Origin: Brachionus manjavacas
Lineage: Eukaryota; Rotifera; Eurotatoria; Ploima; Brachionidae
Length of the DNA: 64,000 nucleotides
NCBI GenBank assembly: GCA_019054805.1
Contig: JAHQIY010000003.1
Coordinates: 7,192,001-7,256,000, forward strand
Direction: 5' to 3'
Both the position numbers and the translations under genes were made by a program. Below, piece by piece: positions 39,301 through 50,123 of the stretch (position 1 is the first letter of the stretch; the number at the start of each line of letters is the position of its first letter). Below the pieces are notes generated by a model, which had not been told where the DNA came from, made no database searches, and saw only the letters and a program-made list of their open reading frames with translations.

Positions 39301-39740
39301 ATTCATTCTGTGATTGACATCGATGAATAATTTAATTTTAATTTGGTTGAGGTAAATTCAAATCTTATGTAACACGGGAATCAAGATTTATGATTTTTAG
39401 CAATTCTGTTCTTATAAAATTTTTGTTCACAAAGCTATTTTTAAAAAAAAATTCAAGGTATTCATAAGCAATCGAAAATGCTGCTTTTTTTTATCTTTTT
39501 AGAATTAAATAGAAAACTTTTAGCTACTTTTAATATTTTTGGATTTTTTTTTAATTTTTAACACCAATTTTTTTAGGCAAAATGGCTGGTTCAGCAACAA
39601 GTTCAAATCTGGACACCAAGCCGAATACTAGTGGCGAAAAAGAAGCAAAAGCCAAAAAAAACATATTCGGAAGCATATTTAGAAAGAAAAAAGGAAAATA
39701 TGATGTAAAAACCGAGAGCAAAAATAAGGATAAAAAATAG
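21372..39740 (+). CDS. Beta-heavy spectrin (karst/SMA-1 type), ten exons
   Basis: This encodes the apical membrane-skeleton beta-heavy spectrin, which pairs with alpha-spectrin, binds actin and supports epithelial shape and polarity. Exons are 21372-21401, 21453-21569, 21622-21789, 21844-23112, 24950-32661, 34125-36406, 37320-37583, 37664-38074, 38214-38855 and 39577-39740. All are GT...AG and in phase, giving about 4,352 residues (fly karst is about 4,100). Two calponin-homology domains (about 38-140 and 152-260) include KKTFTKWCNSFL, LIKLLEV and GLIWSIILRFQIQDI. A long array of about 30 triple-helix repeats follows, many with a Trp near the start and a Leu-rich end. An SH3 domain interrupts the early repeats (about 893-950: CVKALYTF, EWWLLE, GYAPANYV), the feature that marks the beta-heavy class. 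A PH domain (about 3842-3945) is split by an intron at GGQRAPIR/EYQPFF. A tail of about 400 residues ends in a very basic stretch, KKNIFGSIFRKKKGK. The 30-base first exon (MSNFRDPTKN) is the least certain part. Confidence 0.92.
23113..24949 (+). other. Large intron 4 of spectrin
   Basis: An 1,837 bp A/T-rich intron between VDLE and KAFQSKEF in the early spectrin repeats. It carries a SINE tail fragment at 24608-24670. I see no other feature. Confidence 0.75.
24608..24670 (+). repeat. SINE tail fragment, copy 4
   Basis: GATGAGCGCCTCCCCATTAT, then CCACTTGGATAGAAAAGGGA and CAATTATTATTA match the last 60 bases of the SINE at 600-890. Only the 3' end is present, as in strongly 5'-truncated retrotransposition. 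It sits in spectrin intron 4 on the coding strand. Confidence 0.7.
32662..34124 (+). other. Intron 5 of spectrin
   Basis: A 1,463 bp A/T-rich intron splitting an Arg codon (AG then G) between two spectrin repeats. The short open frame at 33050-33238 has no family signature. I see nothing else in it. Confidence 0.75.
36407..37319 (+). other. Intron 6 of spectrin
   Basis: A 913 bp A/T-rich intron inside the PH domain. The antisense 71-codon frame at 36626-36841 is low-complexity and not credible as a gene. Confidence 0.75.
38856..39576 (+). other. Last intron of spectrin, or alternative 3' end
   Basis: If the donor CCAA/GTATAT at 38856 is used, this 721 bp is removed and the frame joins exactly to 39577-39740. 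If it is not used, translation ends three codons later (38864-38866, TAG), giving a C-terminus ...QTLPSIY without the basic tail. Both outcomes are in frame. Confidence 0.6.
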
Positions 39741-42700
39741 AATTAAATCTATTTGTTGATTCAATGCCTTTTATTTTCTATTTTTAAGTCTATTTACATT
39801 TACAAAATATATTTTAGTTTTTTTTTTAGTTTTTACAAAATTTAATAATCATGATTGTAATTTTAATTTAAAATATATTTTTTTAGTTTCCATAATGTAA
39901 TTATTATAGGATTTTAATAAATATTTTATGTATGACTTACAATTTACTTTTACCGATTACTGAAAACTACCATTAAACATTGAATGTTAAATTAATAAAT
40001 TTTCTTTTTCAGCTAAACTAATAAAGAGTTAAATAGAAAATGAAAAATGTTTTTAAATGTTAAAACTTCTCAAAAATTCAAAATATGATATTCAAGTGTT
40101 AAAATTAAAAGCTAATGTTTGAATATCTGGATTCAAATTATTACCTTTGTTACTTTTCTGTAAATTAAGGTCTTTCTAATATTTTGAAATTTTTTAAATG
40201 AGTAGAAAAAAGGCTAAATTTTAGTCTGTCAATTTTCTAAGGATTTAATTTTTTTAATTTCAATGTTAAATTTTATTCATCTTAAAAATTAAATTATTTT
40301 AATAAATGCCTGTGATTACATCTGAAAAATTTTACTAAAAATTAAGAATTTTTTCTAATACAATTTTTTCTCAATTTCTAAATCAGCATCTTAAATATTC
40401 TTTTCTTATTCTCTATTAAATTAGATTCTATTTAAGAAATTTAATTTTTATAAATAGTAATAAAAAAAAATTTAACTTGCAATTTTTTGCTTACAATAAG
40501 GAAAATTTGGTTTTTATTTTTTACCATACAAGATTAAGAACCCTTTTATTTTAATACTAATTATTTTATTTTTTCAAAAAAAAAGAGAAAAAATTATTTT
40601 TGATATCATTAAGCTCTAAAAATGCAAGCAGAATTTTTATGTTATTGATTGTGTTATTGTTCCTCATTCGATTCAATTAAATTTCATTTCTATCTCCTTG
40701 GTATATTTATACAGTTTAAGTATTTAAATATAGGTCTCTTAGATCCTAAGATGCTTTATCTTTTAGTTTAATCCGATTTACCTTATTTTTAATTTTACCT
40801 AATTTTTCTTGTTGTCCTTAAAAAATCGTAAATGAATAAATTGAATCTTGAATTCAAATTAAAAATATTACTCTTCAATCATGTTTTAATTTAATTATAC
40901 AATTAAATTTTTAGTCTAACAAATCATGATTTTTATTCTTCCACTTTTTCATAAAAGAATCATCTAAGCTTCGAATTTCGAGACTCACTCAGTTAAAGAC
41001 TATTTACGCTTTGAGTGCTTGATTCGACTTTAAATTACATTTTCTCGTATCTAATCAAATTGGGTTAGAATTTTTTTTCTCTTTTCAAATAAATAACATG
41101 GCTTAACTTGTTTTTTTTAATTTATAAATTATTTTTGTAACTTGCTTAGTCGCTTTTACTTTTCATAATCTATTTGCCTTAATAAAAAATATTTGAATCT
41201 TATCTTTGATTGATTGATACAACAAAATGATTTTTTAACTTCAAAAATATGCTTATTTTTGTAAACAAGACCCCGTTGGTAAATACCTACCACTTATTTT
41301 GATATCGAGATTGATTAAGCTTGGTTTTACATATTTTTAGATATTTTTCAAGGTCTACAAATCGTCTATATAAACACTTAGATAGTTTTGTTTTAGCTTT
41401 GTCTGAAATTTGTTTAAAAGAGAATATATCACAAGTTATGAATTAAGTCAGGTGCATATATGTAATTCGTTGCCTTAGAGTTTATTTAAAGTCTTCAATA
41501 TTCACCATAATTCTAGTCTTTATAATTAATTAAGGTAGAAGTTTTCAGCTCATTGAGCGCGTTCTTGGTCTTGCTTATTGTTCAATTTAGCAAAATAATT
41601 TTAAGTTCGAAGTTTTTCGGAAAAATATGGAAAATTTTAGACAAAACATTGATTAAAAACAAGCCTTGATATCTGTTCCTTCGTAGAAAATTAATTTCAA
41701 AAATCTACTAAAGCTTGTATATTGTTTTTTCAATTATAGTTAGTATAACCTATAGAAAAATGATTGCGTAATTTTCTAAATTCTATTCTAACAAGTTAAA
41801 AAATCGACAAAATAATTTTTTTGAAAAAAAATTACAAAAAAATCAAATTTGAGTTTTTTTTAAAGAATAATTAAAGGATAATAAAAAATTTAAAATTTAA
41901 GGTCATCGAAGATAAATCAACCATGTCAGAATGTTTTTACAAATAGTCACTGATTTATTTAGTTTTTTTTGTTGGTTAGCTAATTTATAAATTAATAAAG
42001 CATATCAAATAAATTATAAATTAGACATTAAAAAACGTGGTTATAAGCTTGATATTCATCTTTAAATAAATTTACATTAAAAAAATTTCGATTTCTAGAG
42101 ATAAACTAAAATTATTTCTAGCTTCGAAGGCTCCGCATCTGCTTTCAAGAGTGTATTTTTATCTTTTAATGGAACGATTTGCTAAACATATTACGTCATT
42201 TGAGAAATTCTAGTCGATATCAAATTTCTTAAGATAGGCACTTGTCATAGCTTATAACCTCATTTTATTTGTCCGATTTCAATTTCACAAGGTAATCTAA
42301 TTTAAAACAAAAATTTTGGCAAACTATTTTTTAAATTTTTAGAATTTTTTTTGATAAGACTTCTTATTTAAATATTTAATTAAAAAAATTTTGAGCTAAC
42401 TACTTGCATTCAAAAGCACGTATTTTTTTTGCAAAACAATAGAATTTAAATCAAGGATTTTAGAAAAAAAAAAAGTTTTATAAATTTTTTTTTAAATCTT
42501 TAAATTAAAAGCTAGAATAAATTATTGACTAGCGTATGCCTAAGGGGATCTAAGAATTCACCATCTTTAGAAAGGTTTTTCGATCTTGGTTAAATGATTT
42601 ATGAATTACGATATTTTTACTATTTGCTTCTTTAAGAGAAATAAATGGGCCTCAATTATTTTAAGATCAAAATTTTGGTAGATTTAAATTTGTGAAATTT

Positions 42701-43282
42701 CTGAAAATTAATATAGAAAAATCACGTAATCTAAACAAATTACGAATAGTTTTATTTTTGTTTTTTTTTTGTTGTTAAATATTTATTTTAAAAAAATTTG
42801 AAGGACTTAATAGCGCTTTCAAGAAAATGCCGCTAGCCCGCATATTTAGCTACCAAAAAGTTACGCAAGTTTTTCAAGAACATGCTTGCTGCTAAATGCT
42901 CAGATAAATTCAACATACTTTTTTCTTATTAAAATTCCACTATTTGCAGCATAAAAATTTGAAGAGCTTTTGTAAAAATTCACATGAATAAGCAATTTAA
43001 ACTCAGGCTTTCTAAATCTAAAACTTATGTTTCAATAGTTTGAGTAAGAGTCTGAAAAAATTCTCACACAGTCATGCATAATAGTTCTTAAATTACATCT
43101 ACAATTGATAATTAAGTCAATTAGTTCTTCGGAGTCCTGAGTTTAGAAATGTTGTTTTCCTCAAGAGCCATGTTGCACCTTATGTCTATAAAGCCGAGCT
43201 AGTTTAAAATCAAAAAAGATAAGATAAAGAAACCAATTTTTTTTTGATTTTTTAGATTGTATGCTTTTGAGTGGTAAATAGA
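39741..43282. other. Intergenic DNA between spectrin and the EAAT gene
   Basis: A/T-rich with no supported gene. AATAAA-type sequences near 39888-39925 could end the spectrin transcript. A stretch near 40740-40870 ending TAAATGAATAAATTGAATCT looks like the 3' end of a LINE-type repeat, but no coding remnant accompanies it. The rest shows nothing I can name. Confidence 0.45.
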
Positions 43283-45484
43283 ATGACCGAGCTTGGCCAA
43301 GAGATAAAAGAGCAAATTCCTTTGACATTGAATAATGAAGCTGATGTGATACTAACACCAGTCAAAAATATCAAAGCTGTTTTCAAGGAGCAATTAAAAG
43401 AAAATGTTCTGTTCTTAGCCACGATTGCCGGCGTGGTCCTAGGCATCACACTGGGCTTTATACTTAGGCAATTCTTCACCTTTAATGACAATCAAATAGC
43501 ATACTTCGGATTTTTTGGTCAGCTATTTTTGAGAATGCTTAAGTTTTTGATTCTGCCTTTGATTGCCACAAGTTTGATCAGTGGCATTGCTGGTCTAGGC
43601 TCAAATTCTGCCGGAAAAATAGCAGCCCGAGCACTTACCTATTATTTTTCCACAACTATGACTGCTGTCGTGATGGGAATCATTTTGGTGGTGGTCATTC
43701 AGCCAGGCTCAGGCAAGTCATCTGATGTTAACCAAAATTTTAAACTACCAATTGACACTAGCAAATATGTTACTACTCATGACACTTTGCTGGATTTGGT
43801 TAGAAATCTTTTTCCAGACAACATAATTGAAATGGCTTTTAGAGAATATGAGACCAAATTTCAAGAAGAATACAAATATCATTTACTCTATTCAAATGGA
43901 ACAAATAAAACACTGAAATTCTTGCCTTCGGGCTTAACTAATTCTAGCGAGTTGACCATTATTAAAGAGTTCGATTTTTACAAAGCAGTTGGTGGCAGTC
44001 GCAGAAGCTTGAATGTACTTGGTATAATTGTATTTTGTTTTGTCTTTGGTGGCGTTGTGGCCTCGATGGGAAAAGAAGGTGAGATTTTGGTGAAAATTTT
44101 TGAAGCCTTGAACAATTGCAGTGTTAAAATGATTAAACTAGTCATGATGTAAATTAACTAAAAAATTTAAATTGAAGCTTTAAAATATTTTATTAAGAAT
44201 CTCTCCATTGGGTATTTTTTCATTAATTATAGCAACTGTTATTGAAATGAGGGATCCGTCTCAAGTTTTTGCCAGAATTTCAATGTACATGGTAACTGTT
44301 ATACTCGGACTTGCAATTCATGGTTTTTATCTATTTATTTTTGTTTTTTTTTTTCTAAAATTATTTTAGCTTTTGTTATTTTGCCTACACTTTATGTTGT
44401 TGTGACGAGAAAAAATGTGTTCAAATTTGCCAAGAATATGTTCGATGCTCTCTTTATTGCAGTTGCCACAGCCTCAAGGTAAATTGATTTTGTCACAAAA
44501 CTGAGAAAAATTCAACTAAAATATTTTAAGTCATAGATAACAAAAAAAAACACCCATTGATTCAAGCGGTTTTGTTTTGACCCTAACTTTTTTAATTTAA
44601 CTTGAAAAATATTCTGACTTTTAAAGTCTTCTTTATCAGGGGTCCTTGAAAAACTAGATATTAGCTCTGATTGTTAACTTTAAATAGAGCCAAATACTAG
44701 ATAAATAGATTATCAAAGATTACGTGGCTTTTCTTGTTTACTACTATTGATTCTTTAATTTAGGCTAACTAGATATTTTAACAAAAAAAATGGACTAATA
44801 AAATAAAAACTAATAATTTTATTTAAGTACTGCTGCTTTACCGACTACATTCGATTGTATCGAAGAGAAAAACAAGATAAATCGTCTCATCTCAAGATTT
44901 GTTCTTCCAGTCGGAGCAACTAGTATTTTAAATAAATTGAAAAAAAATTAAATAAATAATTTATTAAATTAGTTAATATGGATGGAACTGCCTTGTATGA
45001 AGCAGTTGCTGTAATTTTTATTGCTCAATTAAATGATCGAAAACTTGAATTTATCGATCTGGTAGTTACTAGGTATTTAAAATTTTCTGATTTTTCTTGA
45101 GCATGGTAAATTATCTTTGAGTTTAGTCTCACGGCCACGTTAGCTGCTATAGGTGCTGCATCTGTACCATCGGCAGGTTTGGTCACTATGCTTATTGTTT
45201 TAGGAGCATTGAATTTGCCAACTCATCAAATATCTCTAATTTATACAGTTGATTGGTTTTTGTAAGTTTTAATTTAAAAGTAAATAGTTGGTTTAGATTG
45301 ATGGATTTTTTTCAGAGACCGTTTGCGTACAACTGTTAATGTTTGGGGTGATAGTGTTGGTGCGGGCATTATTGATCATTTGAGTAGGAAAGAAATTGAG
45401 GCTATTGAAACGGAACACAGAAAACATGATGAGTTAAATCAAAATCAAGAAGCTGCTTTTGATGCAAAAACAAACCAAGTCTAG
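43283..45484 (+). CDS. Excitatory amino acid transporter (SLC1 family), seven exons
   Basis: A sodium-coupled glutamate/aspartate transporter of the plasma membrane. Exons are 43283-44148, 44198-44322, 44370-44478, 44828-44922, 44973-45072, 45127-45261 and 45316-45484, all GT...AG and in phase, encoding about 532 residues (usual 500-570). Early membrane segments are followed by a long loop with N-glycosylation sequons (NGT and NKT). Hairpin 1 reads [16 protein letters not shown]7 carries the sodium-site NMDGT (400-404), hairpin 2 reads [13 protein letters not shown], and TM8 reads [18 protein letters not shown]. Arg481 in TM8 is the residue that in this family selects acidic substrates over neutral ones. 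Two departures stand out: the usual SSSS of hairpin 1 is ASST, and the usual G after GAA in hairpin 2 is S. The ATG follows an in-frame stop 15 bases upstream. Which EAAT subtype it matches cannot be told by eye. Confidence 0.93.
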
Positions 45485-46565
45485 GAACAAAAAAATTATT
45501 TTAAATTTTGTTTTTTATCTTCGGCATTAAATTAGAATTATTTTTTAAAAAAATTCAATTGCATAATTAAGATTCTAATTTTGCTTTTTTTCTGAATTGA
45601 TCACTCGGCTTAGTTTACAGTTTTAGAAATTATATTTTAAACTTTTAATGTATGTTTTGTTTGAAAATTTTTTAATAAAATTATACAGATGTTTTTTCAA
45701 AAATATCCTGTTACCAAAAAAAAAATTATACAAGAATACAATTCTACATAGTCTCTTATAATGAAAATTGAAAGATTATTTAATGATGATAGAATTGGGG
45801 ATTTATTAAAATATAGAAAACAAATAGAGTACAAAAAATTTAAGATGAAAAATATTGAGTTTTATTAAATATAGAAACGTAAATTAAGCTTGACTATTTC
45901 GTCGGAATGAATACCTCAACTCAAAAGATCCTCGAAGAATGTCAAAAAATTCAAAACCGTATTTTAAAACAAATTAAATTCTACCTTCTGAAAACTTGTA
46001 TTCATCCATTCAAAGTTAAAAATCGAATTACTGGAATCGCTTTTTGACAGACTATTTGAAAAATTTACATCTAAAAGATCAAGTCATAAACAAATTTGTG
46101 AAAATCTAAAAAAGACGTATCTGATCCATTTAAAAAAAAATTTATACACTCTTTGATATCTTTATTTAAAAAGCAAATAAAGAACAAAATAAATAATAAT
46201 TAGCCTAATTAAAAAAAAAGAAAAAATAACATTTTAAATTAGTTTTCTTTTTTTTCTTTAAAAAATGCTTAATCACTGTTTTTTGTCTCTCAAACTTAAT
46301 TTTTTTTTGACATTTGAAGAAATTCAGGCTTAGAATAAAAGAAATAAAAGAGAATATTGTCTTTAATTAAAAAAAAAAAAAAACTTTATTTAAAATAAAA
46401 GAATGGTTCAAAAGTTATAGCTAAAATAAAAAAAGATGTTTTGTTAACGTTTCAATCCTTACATTGGGGTATATCCGTGAATTACATATATTCAAGCATT
46501 TAAAATACAAAAAAGTATAAGAAAAAAGAAAATATTTAGGCTTATGCCTAAATCTAAGAAAGAGA
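45485..46565. other. Intergenic DNA after the EAAT gene
   Basis: A/T-rich, with probable EAAT 3' UTR signals (AATAAAATT near 45674). A short plus-strand stretch near 45945-46100 (QKIQNRILKQIKF, then stops) could be an upstream relic of the LINE at 46566, but it is too short to assign. Confidence 0.4.
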
Positions 46566-46810
46566 AATGATAATAAACTTGTAAGAGCGATTAACAAAAA
46601 GGGACAAAATCGTTGTCAATTTTTAACAAACAGAGTTGTTGAATCATGCAACAAACTACCAAGAGAAACAATATCAGCAAAGACATTCAACATTTTCAAG
46701 GCACAAATTGATAAAGAAATACTCAAAATGAATTCATGGCTAAGCGCAAGTTTTGCGCTGGTATAAATTACTATACCGCAAGAGCTACTACTACTAATAC
46801 TACTACTATC
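46566..46810 (+). mobile_element. Non-LTR retrotransposon 3' end (LINE A)
   Basis: A 67-codon open frame (46566-46766) reads like the C-terminus of a CR1/L2-type reverse transcriptase: FLTNRVVESCNKLP, then ISAKTFNIFKAQIDKE, then a stop. It is followed by a short 3' UTR with a GCGCAAGTTTTGCGC hairpin near 46744 and a CTA-rich microsatellite tail (46782-46808). The 5' part of the element is missing, as usual for LINE insertions. The minus-strand fragment at 53186-53640 has a similar tail, suggesting one family. Confidence 0.72.
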
Positions 46811-47855
46811 CTTTTATAAAACAAAATTAATCTATTTAGAGCACTTTTTGAACAAAAAAATTCCATATTTAAATAAAAGCGACTTGGAAGGCATTTCCCA
46901 CAAGACCAATTGTTACATTTCTCACAAGAAATCTATTTGTTTTGAATTTTATGAAATTTTTAAAATCTGTTTTACATTTGAAACAACTTTTTTGGTCATT
47001 CAGTGGAGACTAAAAGCGTTTCAAATATTTTAAGGATCCATGGGGTAGCACATTTACCATTCGCAGGTTTTTTATACTATTATTGATTCGAAAGTTTAGT
47101 GTTGAATATAGAATGCTAAAGCACACAGAAACTTGATGCTTGTTTAATAATCAATACCATTTATATGCAATTCATTTGTTTTTGTTTCGTATTGTGAAGG
47201 ATTTTTTTTATTTTTGCTTCCTTGAAAAATGCTAACTAAATTTGATTCCATGAAGCTTTGTTCTTGATGGAACAAATCAACAGCTTTTCCCACTGCTGTA
47301 TTTTGTCTTGTATCAGGTCTTGTTTACGCGAATGCTAAGATTTGGCATCATTATTTGTACGTGGGAATGTAAAGGTACGTTTGTTTTTCCAAAAAATTAG
47401 GAAATTTTTTTTTTTTTTTATTTAATATACCTCTGATAGAGTAACCAAATAAATGACCTTGACCATTTGTAACTATCTAAAATTGCTTGTAAAACATTTT
47501 ATTTCCAATTTTAAAATAAATTAAAAGTTTTTGAATATACCAAATTTTAGCTTAAAAAACGCACCAGAGAATTCTAAAGAATGTTTATAACATTTAAAGA
47601 TCCCTGTATTAGATTAGCTCTAAAGTTGCAATAAGCTCATAATGCTCAAAGTAAAATCTAATAACTAAATTGTTTTAGCTTGACATGCCTGCATCCCTCG
47701 GGTCTTTAAGTATGTCCACTACAAATAATATAAATACAAGACAAATACTTTCCTCAAAATTATTTAATTCTAAATAATCCGACCAAATTTTAATTTTCGT
47801 TTCCTTGAATAACACATTTACCTGATTAAAATGAGCGACAAAACACTAAAAACTG
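46811..47855. other. A/T-rich intergenic DNA
   Basis: No supported gene. The 61-codon frame at 46848-47033 shows no family signature. A less A/T-rich patch at 47270-47380 is unexplained. Confidence 0.4.
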
Positions 47856-48170
47856 ATGATATCAATTGTAAATAATATAGATGAAGATGGGATAAGTGTA
47901 AATAATGAAAATGGTATTAGCATTGAGCCAGAAAAAAGAGACTTTGGAGAAAAAATACTTCAAAAATCAATCAGCGATTTTTTAAAAAAAATTGATAAAA
48001 TTTTCGGAAAAAAAAAGATAAAAAAAAGATAAAAAAAATAAAAATTGAACTTTTTTTAAAGAATTAAACTGATAATTGGTGAAATTGCTGATGAAATTGT
48101 TGATGAATTTACGTGGTATTCTTTGGCATTATTTTTTGGTGATCAGTCTTGTTCACCAAACCGGTATCAT
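47856..48170 (+). pseudogene. Possible decayed coding fragments, unidentified
   Basis: Two coding-like pieces lie close together. At 47856-48032 a 58-codon frame begins MISIVNNIDEDGISVNN and ends in a Lys-rich tail. At about 48066-48170 a second frame reads LIIGEIADEIVDEFTWYSL and then ALFFGDQSCSPNRYHKK before a stop. A splice acceptor-like TTTAAAG precedes the second piece. I do not recognise the family. It may be two exons of a small gene or a transposon relic; the mixed frames favour a relic. Confidence 0.25.
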
Positions 48171-48736
48171 AAAAAATGATCACATTTTGAACAAGACTGA
48201 AAAAACTAACATCGAAAATTTAATGAAATTAATTTTAGATTTCAAATTAATTTATAAGATTTCTAGAAAAAAATAGACGATAGCTTTTCTATTAAAAAAA
48301 TAAAAAAACTGCAACTTTTTAAACTTTTTAATATTTTTAATATTCCATAAATTTCACATGGCACTGGATTTTTACCAAGTTTCATACATAAATTTCTATA
48401 ATTTGCAAAATTTTCAAACTTTCGCAAAAAAGTTAGAATAGTTCACGATTTAATAATGAATAAATAAAAATTATAAATTTTAAAATTGATAAATCATTTA
48501 CGTCTTTTTTTTTATTATTTATTAATGTTCATAATCATTAATTTTTTTCCATCATGAGCACAAATTTCAATTTTCTTATCTACGTCTTCTTTGAAGAAAT
48601 TAAATGTGCTTTGGCTAAATTTTGATATTATTCACACATTTGAGCCTGCTTTAGATTCATTTTATCAAAATATTAAAATTTTGTAAAATTTAACAAAAGT
48701 TTAATCAAAATTAATGTTTTCATAGTATAGATCATT
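48171..48736. other. A/T-rich intergenic DNA
   Basis: I see no supported gene or repeat before the hAT-like element. Confidence 0.4.
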
Positions 48737-49009
48737 CAGGGGCGTAGCCAGACATTTTCAAATGGGTGGAGGGCTCGGAATGAAAAAAAAAACAGAAAAT
48801 TACATTTTATGAGATAGAATTTAACTAATTTAAAATTAAAAATAAAATTAATGAGTAATAAAATATAAAACAATTAATTAAAATTACAATTTAGCTGGAA
48901 AATTATTACTTTTTTTATAAATAGATATTTTTAGAGAGGTCTCAAACCCTTTTAATTTTTGGATAGAAGGACTTGAGTCCCCGTCAATCCCTTTCTGGCT
49001 ATGCTGCTG
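48737..49009. mobile_element. Short hAT-like MITE
   Basis: A 273 bp non-coding element with inverted ends: left CAGGGGCGTAGCCAG, and right end (read inward on the minus strand) CAGCAGCATAGCCAG. Such CAG...GCGTAGCCAG termini are common in hAT-type elements. Flanks are TAGATCAT on the left (48728-48735, one base from the end) and TAGATTAT on the right (49010-49017). This is a probable 8 bp target duplication with one mismatch, the size expected for hAT transposition. The interior is A/T-rich with no frame. Confidence 0.6.
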
Positions 49010-49042
49010 TAGATTATGTTCTAAATTTGATTTAGTCTTCAC

Positions 49043-49075
49043 AAATGAGTGTCCCTAACCATCACATACTTAAGT
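49043..49075 (+). repeat. Solo terminus of the MULE-like element
   Basis: GTGTCCCTAACCATCACATA closely matches the outer end of the element at 9047-10042 (GTGTCCCTAACCACCACACA). Similarity fades after about 25 bases and no partner inverted repeat is seen nearby. It is a truncated copy or a related short element. Confidence 0.5.
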
Positions 49076-49326
49076 AAAACCAATACACATTATATAATCG
49101 ATATAATAATATCCATACAATTAAAAAAGGATCTTTAAAGAAATTTAAAAAAAACATTTATTCTGACTAATTGTTTTTCTAATTAAATAATTTAAATTAA
49201 AATTTTAAATTAAAAACACTTTAAAAACGAGCACAAATTATCTGATTATTTAATTTTTCGATCCAAAATTTTTTACGAGGATGCCTCCATTTTATTTATG
49301 TTAAATTAAAAATGGTCCCACATTAT

Positions 49327-49640
49327 GTGATTGTACATTTGAGTGGAATGCTCTCCTCGCTGCGGTCACGGAATCCGACTCAGTCAATCAATTGAAGAAT
49401 CGCTACCATGCCTTCATAACCGGCCATCAAGTTTTTCCCACATTACTTTTTTTAATTTTCAAACAATTTCTACTATATAACCCTCTCAGTTCTTTATAAT
49501 TTTCTTCTTACTTTTGTACTATAAATAATTTATATTGACTACAAAAACGTATACGTTTTTCTATCCCTGTAATTTCCTTGTGTGCCATTTCCTAGTAGAC
49601 CGCCTTAGCAAGCTTGCTTACCGTAGCTTTTTTATTATTT
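49327..49640 (+). mobile_element. Non-LTR retrotransposon 3' end (LINE B)
   Basis: FEWNALLAAVTESDSVNQLK followed by NRYHAFI is the C-terminal signature of LINE reverse transcriptases (WN-LP...V-A-SVN-FKNR). It stands out by a higher G+C than its surroundings. The frame runs to a stop near 49497, then a T-rich 3' UTR ends around AGACCGCCTTAGCAAGCTTG (49599). The tail differs from LINE A, so it is probably another family or subfamily. Confidence 0.65.
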
Positions 49641-49763
49641 TTAACAAACAAAAAAATAAATTTTGAAGAGAATTTTTTTTTTCAATAATTAAACAAATGT
49701 TCAATTATTATTCATAAAAAAAATTGTTTTAAAAGATAAAAAAAAAAATTTAATCCAAATAAT
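49641..49763. other. A/T-rich spacer
   Basis: Short A/T-rich spacer between LINE B and the palindromic element; nothing else seen. Confidence 0.4.
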
Positions 49764-49890
49764 ATTTGAGCAGAGTTGTTTAAAAGTCTCAAAATAAAGG
49801 CCAAGTGCGGACTTATTTTTTATTTTAATTTTAGAGTCTGGATTTGGACTTGACTTGAGATTGTGACTTTTAAACAACTCTGTATTTGAG
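49764..49890. mobile_element. Palindromic MITE-like element
   Basis: About 127 bp with mirrored ends. CAGAGTTGTTTAAAAGTC at 49771 pairs with GACTTTTAAACAACTCTG at 49865, a perfect 18 bp inverted repeat. Inner parts also mirror weakly (CAAGTGCGGAC against GTCTGGATTTGGACTTG). A related copy lies at 53766-53860 and half a copy at 90-131. There is no coding sequence. Confidence 0.7.
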
Positions 49891-50123
49891 ATAAAATATC
49901 AGATTACCGAATTTTATTAAATTAAGTGGAAAGAGAATTAAAAAAAATTTAAAAGATTTTAAATACAGTGTTTAATTTTTTCAAATATCAATATCTAAAC
50001 TTTACCTAAGTAAACTTGGATTTGAATTTAAAATATCAAATTGTTAAAAATTAGAATAATTCTTTTTTTTAAATAAGAACAGATGAAAACACTTTTAGTA
50101 ATAAACTAAATGATAAAAGCAAA

